Of a stretch of DNA of 51,146 bases, positions 1 to 8,091 are shown piece after piece; the first letter of the stretch is position 1; every line of letters starts with the position of its first letter. The notes beneath the pieces are model-generated. The model had not been told where the DNA came from and searched no databases. It saw only the letters and a list, made by a program, of their open reading frames with translations. Both the position numbers and the translations under genes were made by a program. Source of the DNA: an uncultured Sutterella sp. (GTDB lineage Bacteria > Pseudomonadota > Gammaproteobacteria > Burkholderiales > Burkholderiaceae_F); the NCBI GenBank assembly GCA_905201055.1, contig CAJKMT010000007.1, positions 1 through 51,146 on the forward strand, in the 5' to 3' direction.

Positions 1-333
1 CCGACAACGACTGCGGCCTTAGCCATTGCCGGTTTTGCCGTTTGCTCGACACTCGGACAATTCTTCCTTACCATCGCTTTCAGCCGAGGCAATCTGGTTT
101 TAAGCGGTGCTCTGCAATATACCGTTATTCTTTTTTCCACAATCCTCGGCGTCGTGATTTTCAAGGACAGCGTGAGTTTTGTGGCAATCGGCGGAATGGT
201 CATGATTGTGGTAGCAGGCATTTTAGCGAGCTACTTCACCCGTCAAGAAAAACAAAAAGCGCTTGAGGAAAGTAAGCATACTGACGAAGGACTGCAGCGC
301 CATCTGCGTCATCAAAGTGCTCGCGATCATTAA
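1..333 (+). CDS. EamA/DMT-family permease, C-terminal part
   Basis: The reading frame is open from the first base and ends at TAA 331-333, so only the last 110 residues are present. They contain three strongly hydrophobic segments in the arrangement typical of the second EamA repeat: a Gly/Ala-rich helix near residue 10, a helix with LQYTVILFSTILG, and a last helix rich in Val, Ile and Met. A charged cytoplasmic tail of about 35 residues follows. The family exports or imports small metabolites and amino acids through the inner membrane; the substrate cannot be read from sequence. The AbgA-like hydrolase begins 21 bases downstream on the same strand, so the two may be co-transcribed. This is one of four EamA proteins in the window. 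Confidence 0.8.
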   Translation, partial: PTTTAALAIAGFAVCSTLGQFFLTIAFSRGNLVLSGALQYTVILFSTILGVVIFKDSVSFVAIGGMVMIVVAGILASYFTRQEKQKALEESKHTDEGLQRHLRHQSARDH

Positions 334-354
334 CAAACATTTTCGGAGATTACG

Positions 355-1635
355 ATGTACGAAAACTACATTGACGAGATGATTCAAACTCGCCGTCAGA
401 TTCATAAACGTCCGGAATTAGGCTGGACGGAATTTGAAACGATGTGGCTGGTGTGCCGGCAACTTGAAAAATTCGGTATTCCGTATGTGATGGGCACTAA
501 AGTCATCAATCCGAAATTTGTCATGGGCCGCTACCCGACCGAGGTCAAAGACGCCGTTGAACGAGCCAAAAAACACGGGGTACCGCAAAGTTTCATTGAT
601 AAAAGTGAAGGCTACACGGGTGTTGTGGCCATTATCGAAACAGGACGCCCGGGACCGGTTACGGCCTTTCGTGCCGACATGGATGCGCTTCCTGTACGTG
701 AATCAGAAGATCCCGCTCACCTGCCCGCTAAGCTCGGTTTTGCAAGTGAACGCCCGGGACTGATGCACGCCTGCGGCCATGACGGTCATACCGCGGTGGG
801 ACTGGCGGTCTCTCATTGGCTCGAGGATCACAAAGATGAACTTTGCGGCACATTCAAGGTTCTTTTCCAACCTGCTGAAGAAGGTGTTCGTGGCGGGCGT
901 CCCATGGCAGAGTCCGGCATTGTCGATGATGTCGATTGGTTAGTGGGCAGTCACGTGGGCGGCGCGCTCAAAAGCGGTGAAGTCTGTGTCCAGGAAGCCG
1001 GATTTCTTGCTTCAACCAAATTCGATATCTATTTCACCGGTCTTGAAGCTCATGCGGGCAACGCCCCCGAAAAAGGTCACAGCGCACTTGTGGCCGCGGC
1101 CTGTGCCACGATGATGCTTCAGGGCATTCCGCGCCACGGAGGCGGCGACTCGCGAGTGGCTGTCGGCAAACTCGTAGCCGGTGAAGGGCGCAATATCGTT
1201 GCAGCACACGCCATGATGCAGATGGAAGTTCGCGGTGAAACGCAGGAAGTCAATGACTTTATGGCAGAAAACGTTGAACGCATCATTGAGGGCGTGGAAA
1301 AAGCCTATCAGGTCACAGCTCGCGTAGAACGCGTGGGTGAAGCATCCACATTGGTCGTCTGCCCGGAAATCATGGATAAGTTGGAATGTGCGATGCATCA
1401 GGTTGAAGGCATCAAGGTGCTGCCTCGATTTAAAGAGCAAACGGGATCGGAAGACTGCTCTTGGCTCATTCGCAAAGTGGCCGATCACGGCGGACAAGCT
1501 GCCTACTTCCTCTACGGCTGCGAACACTTGGGGCATCACCGGCCTGACTTTGAAATTCAAGATGAAATCAACTTGCCGGTGGCATTCAAAGTTTGCTTAA
1601 ACTTCGCCCAATTGATTAATGGTCAAAAAGACTAA
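355..1635 (+). CDS. M20 family amidohydrolase, AbgA-like (p-aminobenzoyl-glutamate hydrolase type)
   Basis: This 426-residue cytoplasmic metallohydrolase cleaves an amide bond next to an amino acid. Metal-binding motifs are visible in order: RADMDALP at 106-113, HACGHDGHTA at 138-147 and FQPAEEG at 171-177, with GSEDCSW near 362. The insert around residues 45-85 (VINPKF...) and the FASERPGLMHACGHDGHT stretch resemble E. coli AbgA (436 aa) more than hippurate hydrolases. No AbgB partner gene lies nearby, and E. coli needs AbgA with AbgB for p-aminobenzoyl-glutamate cleavage, so the true substrate may be another N-acyl amino acid. The start is ATG 355, with a GGAG element about 8 bases upstream. 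The family is certain; the specificity is not. Confidence 0.85.
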   Translation: MYENYIDEMIQTRRQIHKRPELGWTEFETMWLVCRQLEKFGIPYVMGTKVINPKFVMGRYPTEVKDAVERAKKHGVPQSFIDKSEGYTGVVAIIETGRPGPVTAFRADMDALPVRESEDPAHLPAKLGFASERPGLMHACGHDGHTAVGLAVSHWLEDHKDELCGTFKVLFQPAEEGVRGGRPMAESGIVDDVDWLVGSHVGGALKSGEVCVQEAGFLASTKFDIYFTGLEAHAGNAPEKGHSALVAAACATMMLQGIPRHGGGDSRVAVGKLVAGEGRNIVAAHAMMQMEVRGETQEVNDFMAENVERIIEGVEKAYQVTARVERVGEASTLVVCPEIMDKLECAMHQVEGIKVLPRFKEQTGSEDCSWLIRKVADHGGQAAYFLYGCEHLGHHRPDFEIQDEINLPVAFKVCLNFAQLINGQKD

Positions 1636-1646
1636 AAACAAGAACA

Positions 1647-1672
1647 CCGCCGGCGGAAAATTCCACCGGCGG
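1647..1672 (-). terminator. Hairpin between convergent genes
   Basis: Arms of 12 bases (1647-1658 and 1661-1672) pair with one mismatch around an AA loop. On the minus strand the stem is followed by a T-rich stretch (TTCTTGTTTTT). It therefore most likely ends the minus-strand EamA transcript, and may act on both convergent genes. Confidence 0.6.
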
Positions 1673-1719
1673 CGCCCACCGAGAAAATCATCTTTCAATC
1701 ACTGAATTTCAGAGCCTGA

Positions 1720-2565
1720 CTAATTGTCACCGGAGCCTTTCTTCAGATCATAAATATTTTTTATCAACAGGGTTGCCACAACCACAGATCCACCAGCAAC
1801 CGCGTACATTGAGGGGATTTCTCCGATCGCCAAAAAGACCCATACCGGATTCAGAATCGGCTCAATCGTGGCGATCAATATTGCTGTCAGGGCACTGACG
1901 TACTTAATTGCCATTGAATAAAGAATGTAGGCCAGTCCCCCGTAGACCATGCCGAAATACATGCCGCCGGCCAACGTATTAAGACTGAACGTGATATCGC
2001 CGAAAAACGGCAGGCAAATAATCAAACCGATAATGTTGCCCAAAACAATTGTGCCGACCGGGCTGCCGTCTTTTTCCATGCGGGTGAAAATGATAAAAAA
2101 GGCATAAGAGATGCCGCTGCCGATGGCGATAAGGTTGCCCCACATGCCGCCGGCGTCGGTTTTATCAAAGAAAAACAGCACCATGCCGCCCATGATTACC
2201 AACACCACCAACCAGTCGGCTTTATTGAGTTTTTCCTTAAGCAGCCAACTTGACAGCAGCGCGACAAAAATGGGGGCCGTGTATTGAAGCAAGATGGCAT
2301 TGGCCGCAGTCGTCCATTTGGTTGCCACCGTGTAACAAACAGCCATGGAACAATAAGCGATGGCGCCCGCCCACTGCGCCTTATTGAAACGAAAAGAAAG
2401 CTCTTTTCTGAAAAGCGCGAAAAAAAGAACGAGGGTAAAAAAACACCGCAAACCGGTCAACGGAATCGGCGGACAATCCGTGATCTTCACAGCCAAACCG
2501 CCGGAACTCCAAAGTAAGGCTGTGAGCAATACAGCCAGGCGGGCTGATTTCGTGTTCCAACGCAT
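1720..2565 (-). CDS. EamA/DMT-family transporter
   Basis: This is an inner-membrane permease of 281 residues with about ten hydrophobic segments in two EamA repeats, the normal length for the family. The N-terminus (LLTALLWSSGGLAVK, residues 13-27) is the typical first helix, and a second-repeat start lies near residue 146 (AIGSGISYAFFIIF). Members move amino acids, nucleobases or other small metabolites; this one cannot be assigned. It lies downstream of the minus-strand amidohydrolase-DcuC pair but is separated from it by a hairpin at 2596-2620, so it probably has partly independent expression. Confidence 0.85.
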   Translation of the reverse strand: MRWNTKSARLAVLLTALLWSSGGLAVKITDCPPIPLTGLRCFFTLVLFFALFRKELSFRFNKAQWAGAIAYCSMAVCYTVATKWTTAANAILLQYTAPIFVALLSSWLLKEKLNKADWLVVLVIMGGMVLFFFDKTDAGGMWGNLIAIGSGISYAFFIIFTRMEKDGSPVGTIVLGNIIGLIICLPFFGDITFSLNTLAGGMYFGMVYGGLAYILYSMAIKYVSALTAILIATIEPILNPVWVFLAIGEIPSMYAVAGGSVVVATLLIKNIYDLKKGSGDN

Positions 2566-2595
2566 TTTTTTGCTCCATGTCTGAGAAAAGCGAAA

Positions 2596-2620
2596 CGGAG
2601 AAACCTCAAGGGTTTCTCCG
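2596..2620 (-). terminator. Rho-independent terminator of the DcuC gene
   Basis: Perfect 10-base arms (CGGAGAAACC and GGTTTCTCCG) enclose a 5-base loop. Read on the minus strand, the stem is followed by TTTCGCTTTTCTC, a reasonable tail. It sits just after the stop codon of the DcuC-type gene. Confidence 0.75.
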
Positions 2621-2633
2621 CCGAATCACTCTT

Positions 2634-3914
2634 TTACAGAATGTATTGCAAAACCAACAAAGCCACAAAGTTACCCACAACGCAGGTAGGAATGACGCGC
2701 TTGGAAAGTTCAAGCGGGCTCACTCCGGCGGCTCCGGCCAAAATAATGCAGACACCGGCCACAGGAGAAATGGTTCTGCCAAGAGAGCCACCGTAGTAGG
2801 CGGTCATACCCAGCAAATCAATATCCAGACCGATGGTGGGAGCATGAGGCGTAATGGCATTGTTAAAGGCCATCGTCGCCGCGTCACCCGAACCGCTCAA
2901 TGCCGCGATTGCGAACGGTCCCCAAGAGCCCGCGAATTTCGCGAGACTTTCCGAGGATTTCATCGCTTCGAGCAACACGTTAATCAAACCGATTTCATTC
3001 ATACCGGCGGTAAACACAGCGGCTGCGGCAATGATGGAGACGATGCTGCCGAAACCTTCACCCATGCCTTTGCAGAAACGCTTTGACACTTCAAAAGGAC
3101 TCGTCCAAGTCACAATGAACGTCAAAATCGTGCAAAACAGCATCACTTGAGGAATGCTGAAACGGTAAATCAAATCAACTTGTTTTGAACCCAAAATCAA
3201 CAAAATCAAGGGTAAAAGCGGCATCAAAACCTTCAGGTAATTGACTTTGAAGGAATTGATTTCGCGTGTGACATCTTCCGCGGTTTGACCGTTATTTAAT
3301 TGGTAGCCTTTGTTTTCTTTCTTGAACTTAGCCGTTATCACCATGCCGATGCTGCAGACAACGAGCACAGCCATCGCGGCCGGGAATGTGCGAATCACCA
3401 CATCGGCCACATCGGAGTGAGAAAAGCCTGTGATCAACGCAATGTGCGGAGAGGAGATGCTCGCGCATCCGCCCCAGGTGGCCACCAAAAGCGTCGCGCC
3501 GGCCATAGCCGGATGGATGCCCGCGCGGATTAACACCGGAATAATAATCGGGCCAACAGTGGCGGCCAAACCGGCCGGGCTATTCATGGCCATCGCTAAA
3601 ATCCAAGTGACAATCACCGTGCCGGGAATCAAAAACGCTTTGAATTTCAGCACATGTCTTAACGCAAAGTACGAAAAATGCTTATCACATTCAGTGAGCG
3701 TGATCACTTGCGCGAAGCCCATGGCGCACACAATGATCGGCACCAACCATCCGGAGACGAGCATCTTGGAGAAAGAGTCGAAGGCCGCCAAAGGATGACC
3801 GGCCATCAAACACATCACCAAACCGGCCCCAAAAAGAACCGCTCGCACTTCGTACTGCTTGATAATGGCCACGAAAGCCAAAACAACAATAATGACACCT
3901 AACCAGAGCAACAT
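2634..3914 (-). CDS. DcuC-family C4-dicarboxylate transporter
   Basis: This 426-residue inner-membrane carrier has 10-12 hydrophobic segments. Family features include CAMGFAQVITLTECDKHFSY (about 63-82), the NSPAGLAATVGPIIIPVLIR stretch (about 111-130) and a C-terminal SGSGDAATMAFNNAITPHAP block (about 343-362). These match DcuC/YfcC-type anaerobic carriers for succinate, fumarate, aspartate or similar acids. A GGAG element precedes ATG 3914. It lies 22 bases after the amidohydrolase gene and is almost certainly in its operon, which suggests it imports or exports the acid that enzyme handles. A clear paralogue lies at 6666-7955. The actual substrate is unknown; an orotate-like or ureido acid is possible given the neighbourhood. 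Confidence 0.85.
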   Translation of the reverse strand: MLLWLGVIIVVLAFVAIIKQYEVRAVLFGAGLVMCLMAGHPLAAFDSFSKMLVSGWLVPIIVCAMGFAQVITLTECDKHFSYFALRHVLKFKAFLIPGTVIVTWILAMAMNSPAGLAATVGPIIIPVLIRAGIHPAMAGATLLVATWGGCASISSPHIALITGFSHSDVADVVIRTFPAAMAVLVVCSIGMVITAKFKKENKGYQLNNGQTAEDVTREINSFKVNYLKVLMPLLPLILLILGSKQVDLIYRFSIPQVMLFCTILTFIVTWTSPFEVSKRFCKGMGEGFGSIVSIIAAAAVFTAGMNEIGLINVLLEAMKSSESLAKFAGSWGPFAIAALSGSGDAATMAFNNAITPHAPTIGLDIDLLGMTAYYGGSLGRTISPVAGVCIILAGAAGVSPLELSKRVIPTCVVGNFVALLVLQYIL

Positions 3915-3936
3915 AATGTTCTCCTTATTGCTCGTT

Positions 3937-5373
3937 TTAGACCACAGGGAAGCTCATCGGAGACATTTCCTCATCCGTACGGCCTTTCCAATCGCGCTTG
4001 ACGACATTGGCCCACATATGTTCGCCGGCCACCTGCATTTGTTCGCGAAGTTTTTCCTCATCCACTCCCAATACATGCCCTTCTTCGACAAGCGTCTTAC
4101 CGTCCACAATAACTTTGTCGATATTGTGACTGTCAGCCGTGTAAACGAGCACCTTAATAGGATCGCGCAACGGAGAGAATTCCATGTTTTGAGTGTTAAT
4201 GATGACGATGTCGGCCTTTGCGCCTTCGCAGAGCCTGCCGATATCATCACGCCCCAAGGCTTTGGCGCCTCCGATCGTGGCGGCATTAAAGACATCGGCT
4301 GCCGTGCAGGTCCAGGTGTCGATTTCCGCGATCTTGCCGAAGATGGCGGCCGCGCGCATTTCGTGAACCATATCCTGCGGGAAGGAATCGGTTCCCAAAG
4401 CCAAGTTAATGCCCATCTTGCGGTACTTGTGGAAAGACTCCAGAATCATGCCCCGGCGACCGAAAACCCACGGACAATGCACCACGGTTGTGCCGTCATT
4501 GGCGATGGTTTCCAATTCGTGACCAAAACGCAATGAATTCAAGGAGTGCCCGCTCGGCATGATGTAGTGGCCATAGAGCGTATCGGGGCCACAGATCCCG
4601 TAGTCGTGAAGGAACTCAGCCGGCGTTTGACCAAAGCGGTCGATCACCGTGCGGATTTCATTGATGGACTGAGCCGCGTGAATTTGAATTTTCATCTTTG
4701 TGGCATCTGCCGCTTTCCTGACTTCTTTTAAGTAGTCCGGCGTGACACAGTCAACCTGTCCCGGATATAAAGCGATGCGAATGCGGTCATTGAAGCTGCC
4801 CGTGTACTTTTCGTGCAGATCGACCGTATATTGCAGACGCTTAAACGCCTCGGGCTCATCCCACTCGTAATGAACTGTTTTACCGTCTTTTGTCATGAAG
4901 ACACAGGAACGGGCCATGGGACCAACATAAGCACGAACGCCTGACTCACCGATGGTGTTAACCATCTGTTCTGTTCCGCGGCCTAATTCAAAAATCGTGG
5001 TGGAACCTTTCTTGATGATTTCTGACAAGGAAAAACGAAACACATTCTCCTGATCTTCGATATTGAGATGCGTGACGCGCAGTGATTCGTAGAGGCTCGT
5101 GCCGTAGAAGATCGGACTGCCGATGTCTTCCAAAAAACCTTTCTCCACAGGGCTTGCCGCCACGTGGCAATGCATATTGATTAAGCCCGGAATCACCAAA
5201 CCGTTGTGAGTGTCAACAACATTGTCCGCCTTGCCCGGATATTTTTTGCCTACGTAGACAATCTTGTTGCCTTGATAAGCAAGTTCCCCGTTCTTAATAA
5301 GAACATGACCGTTATTTCGATAGCCGACAACAAAAGAATTATTCGTCAGCAACGTAATCGGTGCATTTGACAT
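3937..5373 (-). CDS. Metal-dependent amidohydrolase/deaminase (TrzN/AtzB-chlorohydrolase group)
   Basis: The frame extends to 5487, but ATG 5373 is preceded by a strong GGAGGA element (5381-5386) and begins at the family's usual N-terminus, giving 478 residues. It has a composite beta domain at both ends and a TIM barrel. Metal ligands are visible as GLINMHCHVA (HxH, about 96-105), IQIHAAQS (about 230), the LYGHYI histidine and ALGTDSFPQD (Asp). The superfamily deaminates or hydrolyses heterocycles such as cytosine, guanine, triazines, methylthioadenosine or SAH. The gene heads an operon with a DcuC carrier and faces an IclR regulator, so it is probably induced by its substrate or a product. 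Assignment to a named enzyme is not possible from sequence alone. Confidence 0.82.
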   Translation of the reverse strand: MSNAPITLLTNNSFVVGYRNNGHVLIKNGELAYQGNKIVYVGKKYPGKADNVVDTHNGLVIPGLINMHCHVAASPVEKGFLEDIGSPIFYGTSLYESLRVTHLNIEDQENVFRFSLSEIIKKGSTTIFELGRGTEQMVNTIGESGVRAYVGPMARSCVFMTKDGKTVHYEWDEPEAFKRLQYTVDLHEKYTGSFNDRIRIALYPGQVDCVTPDYLKEVRKAADATKMKIQIHAAQSINEIRTVIDRFGQTPAEFLHDYGICGPDTLYGHYIMPSGHSLNSLRFGHELETIANDGTTVVHCPWVFGRRGMILESFHKYRKMGINLALGTDSFPQDMVHEMRAAAIFGKIAEIDTWTCTAADVFNAATIGGAKALGRDDIGRLCEGAKADIVIINTQNMEFSPLRDPIKVLVYTADSHNIDKVIVDGKTLVEEGHVLGVDEEKLREQMQVAGEHMWANVVKRDWKGRTDEEMSPMSFPVV

Positions 5374-5404
5374 ACTTGGCTCCTCCCTCAATTTAGTATA
5401 AAAT

Positions 5405-5430
5405 ATTCCGCATTGCGGAAACTTATTCCA
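5405..5430. promoter_or_regulatory. Putative IclR-family operator in the divergent control region
   Basis: TTCCGC-ATT-GCGGAA (5406-5420) is a perfect 15-bp palindrome. It overlaps a second element at 5416-5430 (CGGAAACTTATTCCA) that resembles the E. coli IclR consensus TGGAAATNATTTCCA in both outer half-sites. The pair lies 32-57 bases upstream of the amidohydrolase start. A TATACT sequence on the minus strand lies just downstream, so binding would overlap the promoter. Confidence 0.6.
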
Positions 5431-5441
5431 CGTATTGATGA

Positions 5442-5502
5442 TATTAGGGTAGTCCTGCAAAAGTGACTTATCAAGTAAAAAATTCAAGAACTTACCCTAA
5501 TA
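5442..5502. repeat. 10-bp perfect inverted repeat with 41-bp spacer
   Basis: TATTAGGGTA at 5442-5451 is repeated as TACCCTAATA at 5493-5502. The centres are 51 bases apart, near five helical turns, within the divergent amidohydrolase/iclR intergenic region. This would suit a looping or activator site. No protein can be assigned. Confidence 0.5.
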
Positions 5503-5585
5503 ACTAATTTCAAATGCGAAGATGAGTCGAAAATTCTCGAAAACGATATAACTTCCATTTAATCGTTTGATTTGGCGAGTTTTTC

Positions 5586-5602
5586 TTTCCGCAGGACGGA
5601 AA
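5586..5602. promoter_or_regulatory. Putative IclR-family operator upstream of the regulator gene
   Basis: TTTCCGCAGGACGGAAA is a 6-5-6 palindrome located 67 bases upstream of the iclR-like start. It has the same TTTCC-N7-GGAAA layout as the site at 5405-5421 and the 3' halves of the sites at 6541 and 6582, which suggests autoregulation by the neighbouring IclR protein. Confidence 0.55.
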
Positions 5603-5668
5603 CGAGAATGACTTTTGATTATTTTTTTTTAAATATTAAAATGAACATTTTTTTGGGGATAAGGGCCA

Positions 5669-6415
5669 ATGCAATCGTTAGATAGAGCTGTACAAGTTTT
5701 GGATGTTCTCAGCAAAACGACGGACGGAATGCCGATCACAGAACTGAGCGACCGCATTGGCTTATCCCTGAGCACCACCCACCGTTTTCTTCAATCATTA
5801 ATTAACAACGGTTTGGTTATCCAAGATCCGATCTCCCGACGCTACAAGCTAGGCCTGCGCCTTTTGTCACTGGCAAGCGGGCTGCTGAAGTCCGATCGCC
5901 TATTGGAATTGTCGCGTGAAGCGATGCAACGGGCAGCTGTTTTATCGGGCAATGTGGTTTATCTTTGTAAACAGCAAAATAAAGAAATTGTTTGCGTATC
6001 TGCGACAAACCCGATCGATGACATTATTCCGAGTTTTGCCGTTCAAGTCGGCAACACGCTCCCCGTTCACGCGGGCGCAGCCGCCAAAATTATCATGGCT
6101 TACCAACCGGAGCCCTTTCTTCGCGGTTTGTTAAGAGAGCTCTCGCCCCTGCCCCAGTACACCAAGAAGACCACGGCTGATATTGAGCACGTCCTGCGCG
6201 ACTACAAACATTGCCGGGAAGTCGGCTACGCGCTGTGTGATGAAGAAATCCACCTGGGGGTGATCGCTGTGGCTGCGCCGATATTTAATTACGACGGCAG
6301 CGTGTTGGGTTCGATCGGAGTCACATGCGTCAAAGCGCACACTTCAGTGCCGACGTTGGTTAAAACAATTTGCGAGTCGGCTAATGAAATCAGTCGATTG
6401 ATGGGAGCTAACTAA
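5669..6415 (+). CDS. IclR-family transcriptional regulator
   Basis: This 248-residue protein has the full IclR layout. A winged helix-turn-helix occupies about residues 1-65 (MPITELSDRIGLSLSTTHRF at about 20-39), followed by the GAF-like effector domain (about 80-245) with LPVHAGAAAKIIMAY near 132-146. The family represses or activates catabolic operons in response to small carboxylic or aromatic effectors. It is divergent from the amidohydrolase-DcuC operon and just upstream of a second DcuC gene. IclR-type palindromes occur in both flanking control regions and again at 9060, so those genes are probable targets. The ATG at 5669 follows a purine-rich GGGGATAAGGG stretch. The effector is not known. 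Confidence 0.9.
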   Translation: MQSLDRAVQVLDVLSKTTDGMPITELSDRIGLSLSTTHRFLQSLINNGLVIQDPISRRYKLGLRLLSLASGLLKSDRLLELSREAMQRAAVLSGNVVYLCKQQNKEIVCVSATNPIDDIIPSFAVQVGNTLPVHAGAAAKIIMAYQPEPFLRGLLRELSPLPQYTKKTTADIEHVLRDYKHCREVGYALCDEEIHLGVIAVAAPIFNYDGSVLGSIGVTCVKAHTSVPTLVKTICESANEISRLMGAN

Positions 6416-6423
6416 GGCTTCTG

Positions 6424-6440
6424 AAAACTGGGCCAGTTTT
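6424..6440. repeat. Perfect 17-nt palindrome after iclR
   Basis: AAAACTGG-G-CCAGTTTT has two perfect 8-base arms around a single base. It lies 8 bases past the regulator stop and 5 bases before the terminator hairpin. It may form a tandem hairpin with that terminator or be a binding site. Confidence 0.4.
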
Positions 6441-6445
6441 GTTAA

Positions 6446-6480
6446 GAGGCATGTGATAAAAATGACATGCCTCAATTTTT
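6446..6480 (+). terminator. Rho-independent terminator of the iclR-like gene
   Basis: GAGGCATGT (6446-6454) pairs perfectly with ACATGCCTC (6465-6473) and is followed by AATTTTT. Confidence 0.75.
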
Positions 6481-6533
6481 CTCAGTACTTCCCCTAACTT
6501 TCTAATATTAGTCACTCGGCTCAAAAATAAAGG

Positions 6534-6608
6534 TATACAATGGAAAAGGTTTCCATAATAAGGAAATTTAATTTATTCTAGTGGAAATCGTTTCCATAAT
6601 ACGGAAAC
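6534..6608 (+). promoter_or_regulatory. Promoter -10 with two IclR-type operators for the second DcuC gene
   Basis: A -10-like TATACA (6534-6539) is followed after one base by TGGAAAAGGTTTCCA (6541-6555). A second copy, TGGAAATCGTTTCCA, lies at 6582-6596. Both fit the E. coli IclR consensus TGGAAATNATTTCCA. Each copy continues as ATAAT plus a third GGAAA half-site (6562-6566 and 6603-6607), so each site holds three half-sites. The copies are 41 bp apart, close to four helical turns, which favours cooperative binding on one face. Operator position over the start point implies repression. Confidence 0.7.
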
Positions 6609-6665
6609 AATCTGGAAGACGAATCACTCCCGTTTTCCTTTAAAAAGATTTATTTGGAGAAAATC

Positions 6666-7955
6666 ATGATATGGATCGGTCTGATCATCATTGTGTTGAC
6701 TTTTGCGGCCATTATTAAAAAATGGGAAGCAAGAGCCTGTCTGTTTATCGCAGGTTTACTGATGTGCTTAATCAGCGGCAATCCGCTGGGGGCCATCGAC
6801 GCCTTCACCAAAGCGTTGGTCAATAGTTTCCTCGTGCCGATTATTGCGTGCGCTATGGGTTTTGCCTATGTCATTAACATGACGGGCTGCGATAAACACT
6901 TTTCGTACTTAGCTCTGCGCCATGTGATCAAAATCAAAGCCTTCCTCGTGCCGTTGGCTGTTTTGGTCATTTGGGTGTTCTCTATCGCCATTAACTCCCC
7001 TGCCGGTCTGGCTGCCGCCGTGGCCCCGATTATCATCCCGGTATTGATTCGCGCAGGTGTTCACCCCGCTATGGCCGCCGCCACTGTTTTGCTCGGCACT
7101 TGGGGGGAATTCGTCAGTATCGCTTCGAGTTTGATGGCTGTGGTTGGCTCCATTTCTCACACCGATGTGCCCACCATTGTGTTGATGGTCCTTCCGGGTT
7201 CATTGGCAGGCTTAGTGGTCAGCTGCCTGGGTCTGTGGGTGATTTCCATCTTCCGCAAAGAAGACAAGGGCTACACCGGCCCCTCTGAAGATCTTGGCAA
7301 CGCCAACGCCAACCTCCTCGAAGAAGTCCGCAGCTTCAAGGTTAATTACCTGAAAGCCCTCATGCCGATCCTTCCCATCGTGCTTCTGATTCTCGGTACC
7401 GATCAAGTCGGTTGGATCATGAAGTTCACAGTTCCGCAAGCCATGATTTTGTGCACGATGCTCACGCTTTTGGTGAGTTGGACGAGCCCGTTTGAAGCCA
7501 TGCGCAAGTTCTGCTCCGGCATGGGGGAAGGCTTTGCTTCGATTGCCGCGTTGATCGCCGCCGCCGGTGTGTTCACCGCCGGTATGAACGCCTTGGGCAT
7601 GATCGATGCCTTGATTGAAGTGATGAAGTCCTCTCAGCACATCGCCAAGATCGCTGCTTCTTGGGGCACGTTCGTGATTGCCGCCTTGAGCGGTTCGGGC
7701 GACGCCGCATGCCTCGCCTTCAACACCTCCATCACGCCGCACGCCGCCGCGATGGGGTTGGACCCGAACTACCTGGGCGCTGCCGCCTACATGGGCGCCG
7801 CTTTGGGCCGCACGCTCTCGCCGGTGGCCGGTGTCACCTTGATTTGCGCCTCCGTCGCCAAGGTTGATCCGATGGACTTGACTAAGAGAGTTGGACTCGT
7901 TGTTATCGCCACCAACTTGGTCGGCATGATCGTTGTCCAATACATTTTGGCCTAA
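6666..7955 (+). CDS. DcuC-family C4-dicarboxylate transporter, paralogue
   Basis: The frame can be read from a TTG at 6654. ATG 6666 is preferred because GGAG (6656-6659) sits at the right distance and the N-terminus (MIWIGLIIIVLTF) then aligns with the paralogue at 2634-3914. The result is a 429-residue polytopic carrier. It shares with the paralogue the blocks CAMGFAYVINMTGCDKHFSY, NSPAGLAAAVAPIIIPVLIR and SGSGDAACLAFNTSITPHAA; most positions are identical by eye. Two carriers on either side of one IclR gene suggest an uptake/efflux or precursor/product pair. The upstream operators indicate IclR control. The substrate is probably a dicarboxylate or a similar anion, not proven. Confidence 0.85.
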   Translation: MIWIGLIIIVLTFAAIIKKWEARACLFIAGLLMCLISGNPLGAIDAFTKALVNSFLVPIIACAMGFAYVINMTGCDKHFSYLALRHVIKIKAFLVPLAVLVIWVFSIAINSPAGLAAAVAPIIIPVLIRAGVHPAMAAATVLLGTWGEFVSIASSLMAVVGSISHTDVPTIVLMVLPGSLAGLVVSCLGLWVISIFRKEDKGYTGPSEDLGNANANLLEEVRSFKVNYLKALMPILPIVLLILGTDQVGWIMKFTVPQAMILCTMLTLLVSWTSPFEAMRKFCSGMGEGFASIAALIAAAGVFTAGMNALGMIDALIEVMKSSQHIAKIAASWGTFVIAALSGSGDAACLAFNTSITPHAAAMGLDPNYLGAAAYMGAALGRTLSPVAGVTLICASVAKVDPMDLTKRVGLVVIATNLVGMIVVQYILA

Positions 7956-7965
7956 TCGCCAATGA

Positions 7966-7996
7966 TTTCTTGGCGGTCATTTCGACCGCCAAGAAA
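7966..7996 (+). terminator. Strong terminator hairpin after the second DcuC gene
   Basis: Perfect 13-base arms (TTTCTTGGCGGTC and GACCGCCAAGAAA) flank a 5-base loop, ten bases past the stop codon. The tail is CTCTAAAC, with only a short T content. Confidence 0.7.
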
Positions 7997-8091
7997 CTCT
8001 AAACAATATTTAAACATAGTAAAAAACACATTTGCATTAACTAGTTGAGTTCAAGTCTGTTTTTTACTGTATTTAGTTGAAAGTGGTTTGT

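Noticed and set aside
1012..1560. Long minus-strand open frame opposite the AbgA-like gene (and similar ones such as 22420-23166 and 7212-7940)
   Set aside because: They are antisense shadows rich in His, Arg and Gly with no motif, fully covered by clear genes on the plus strand.
5374..5487. N-terminal extension of the amidohydrolase frame to 5487
   Set aside because: The extension covers the operator region and lacks homology to the family; ATG 5373 has a strong GGAGGA site.
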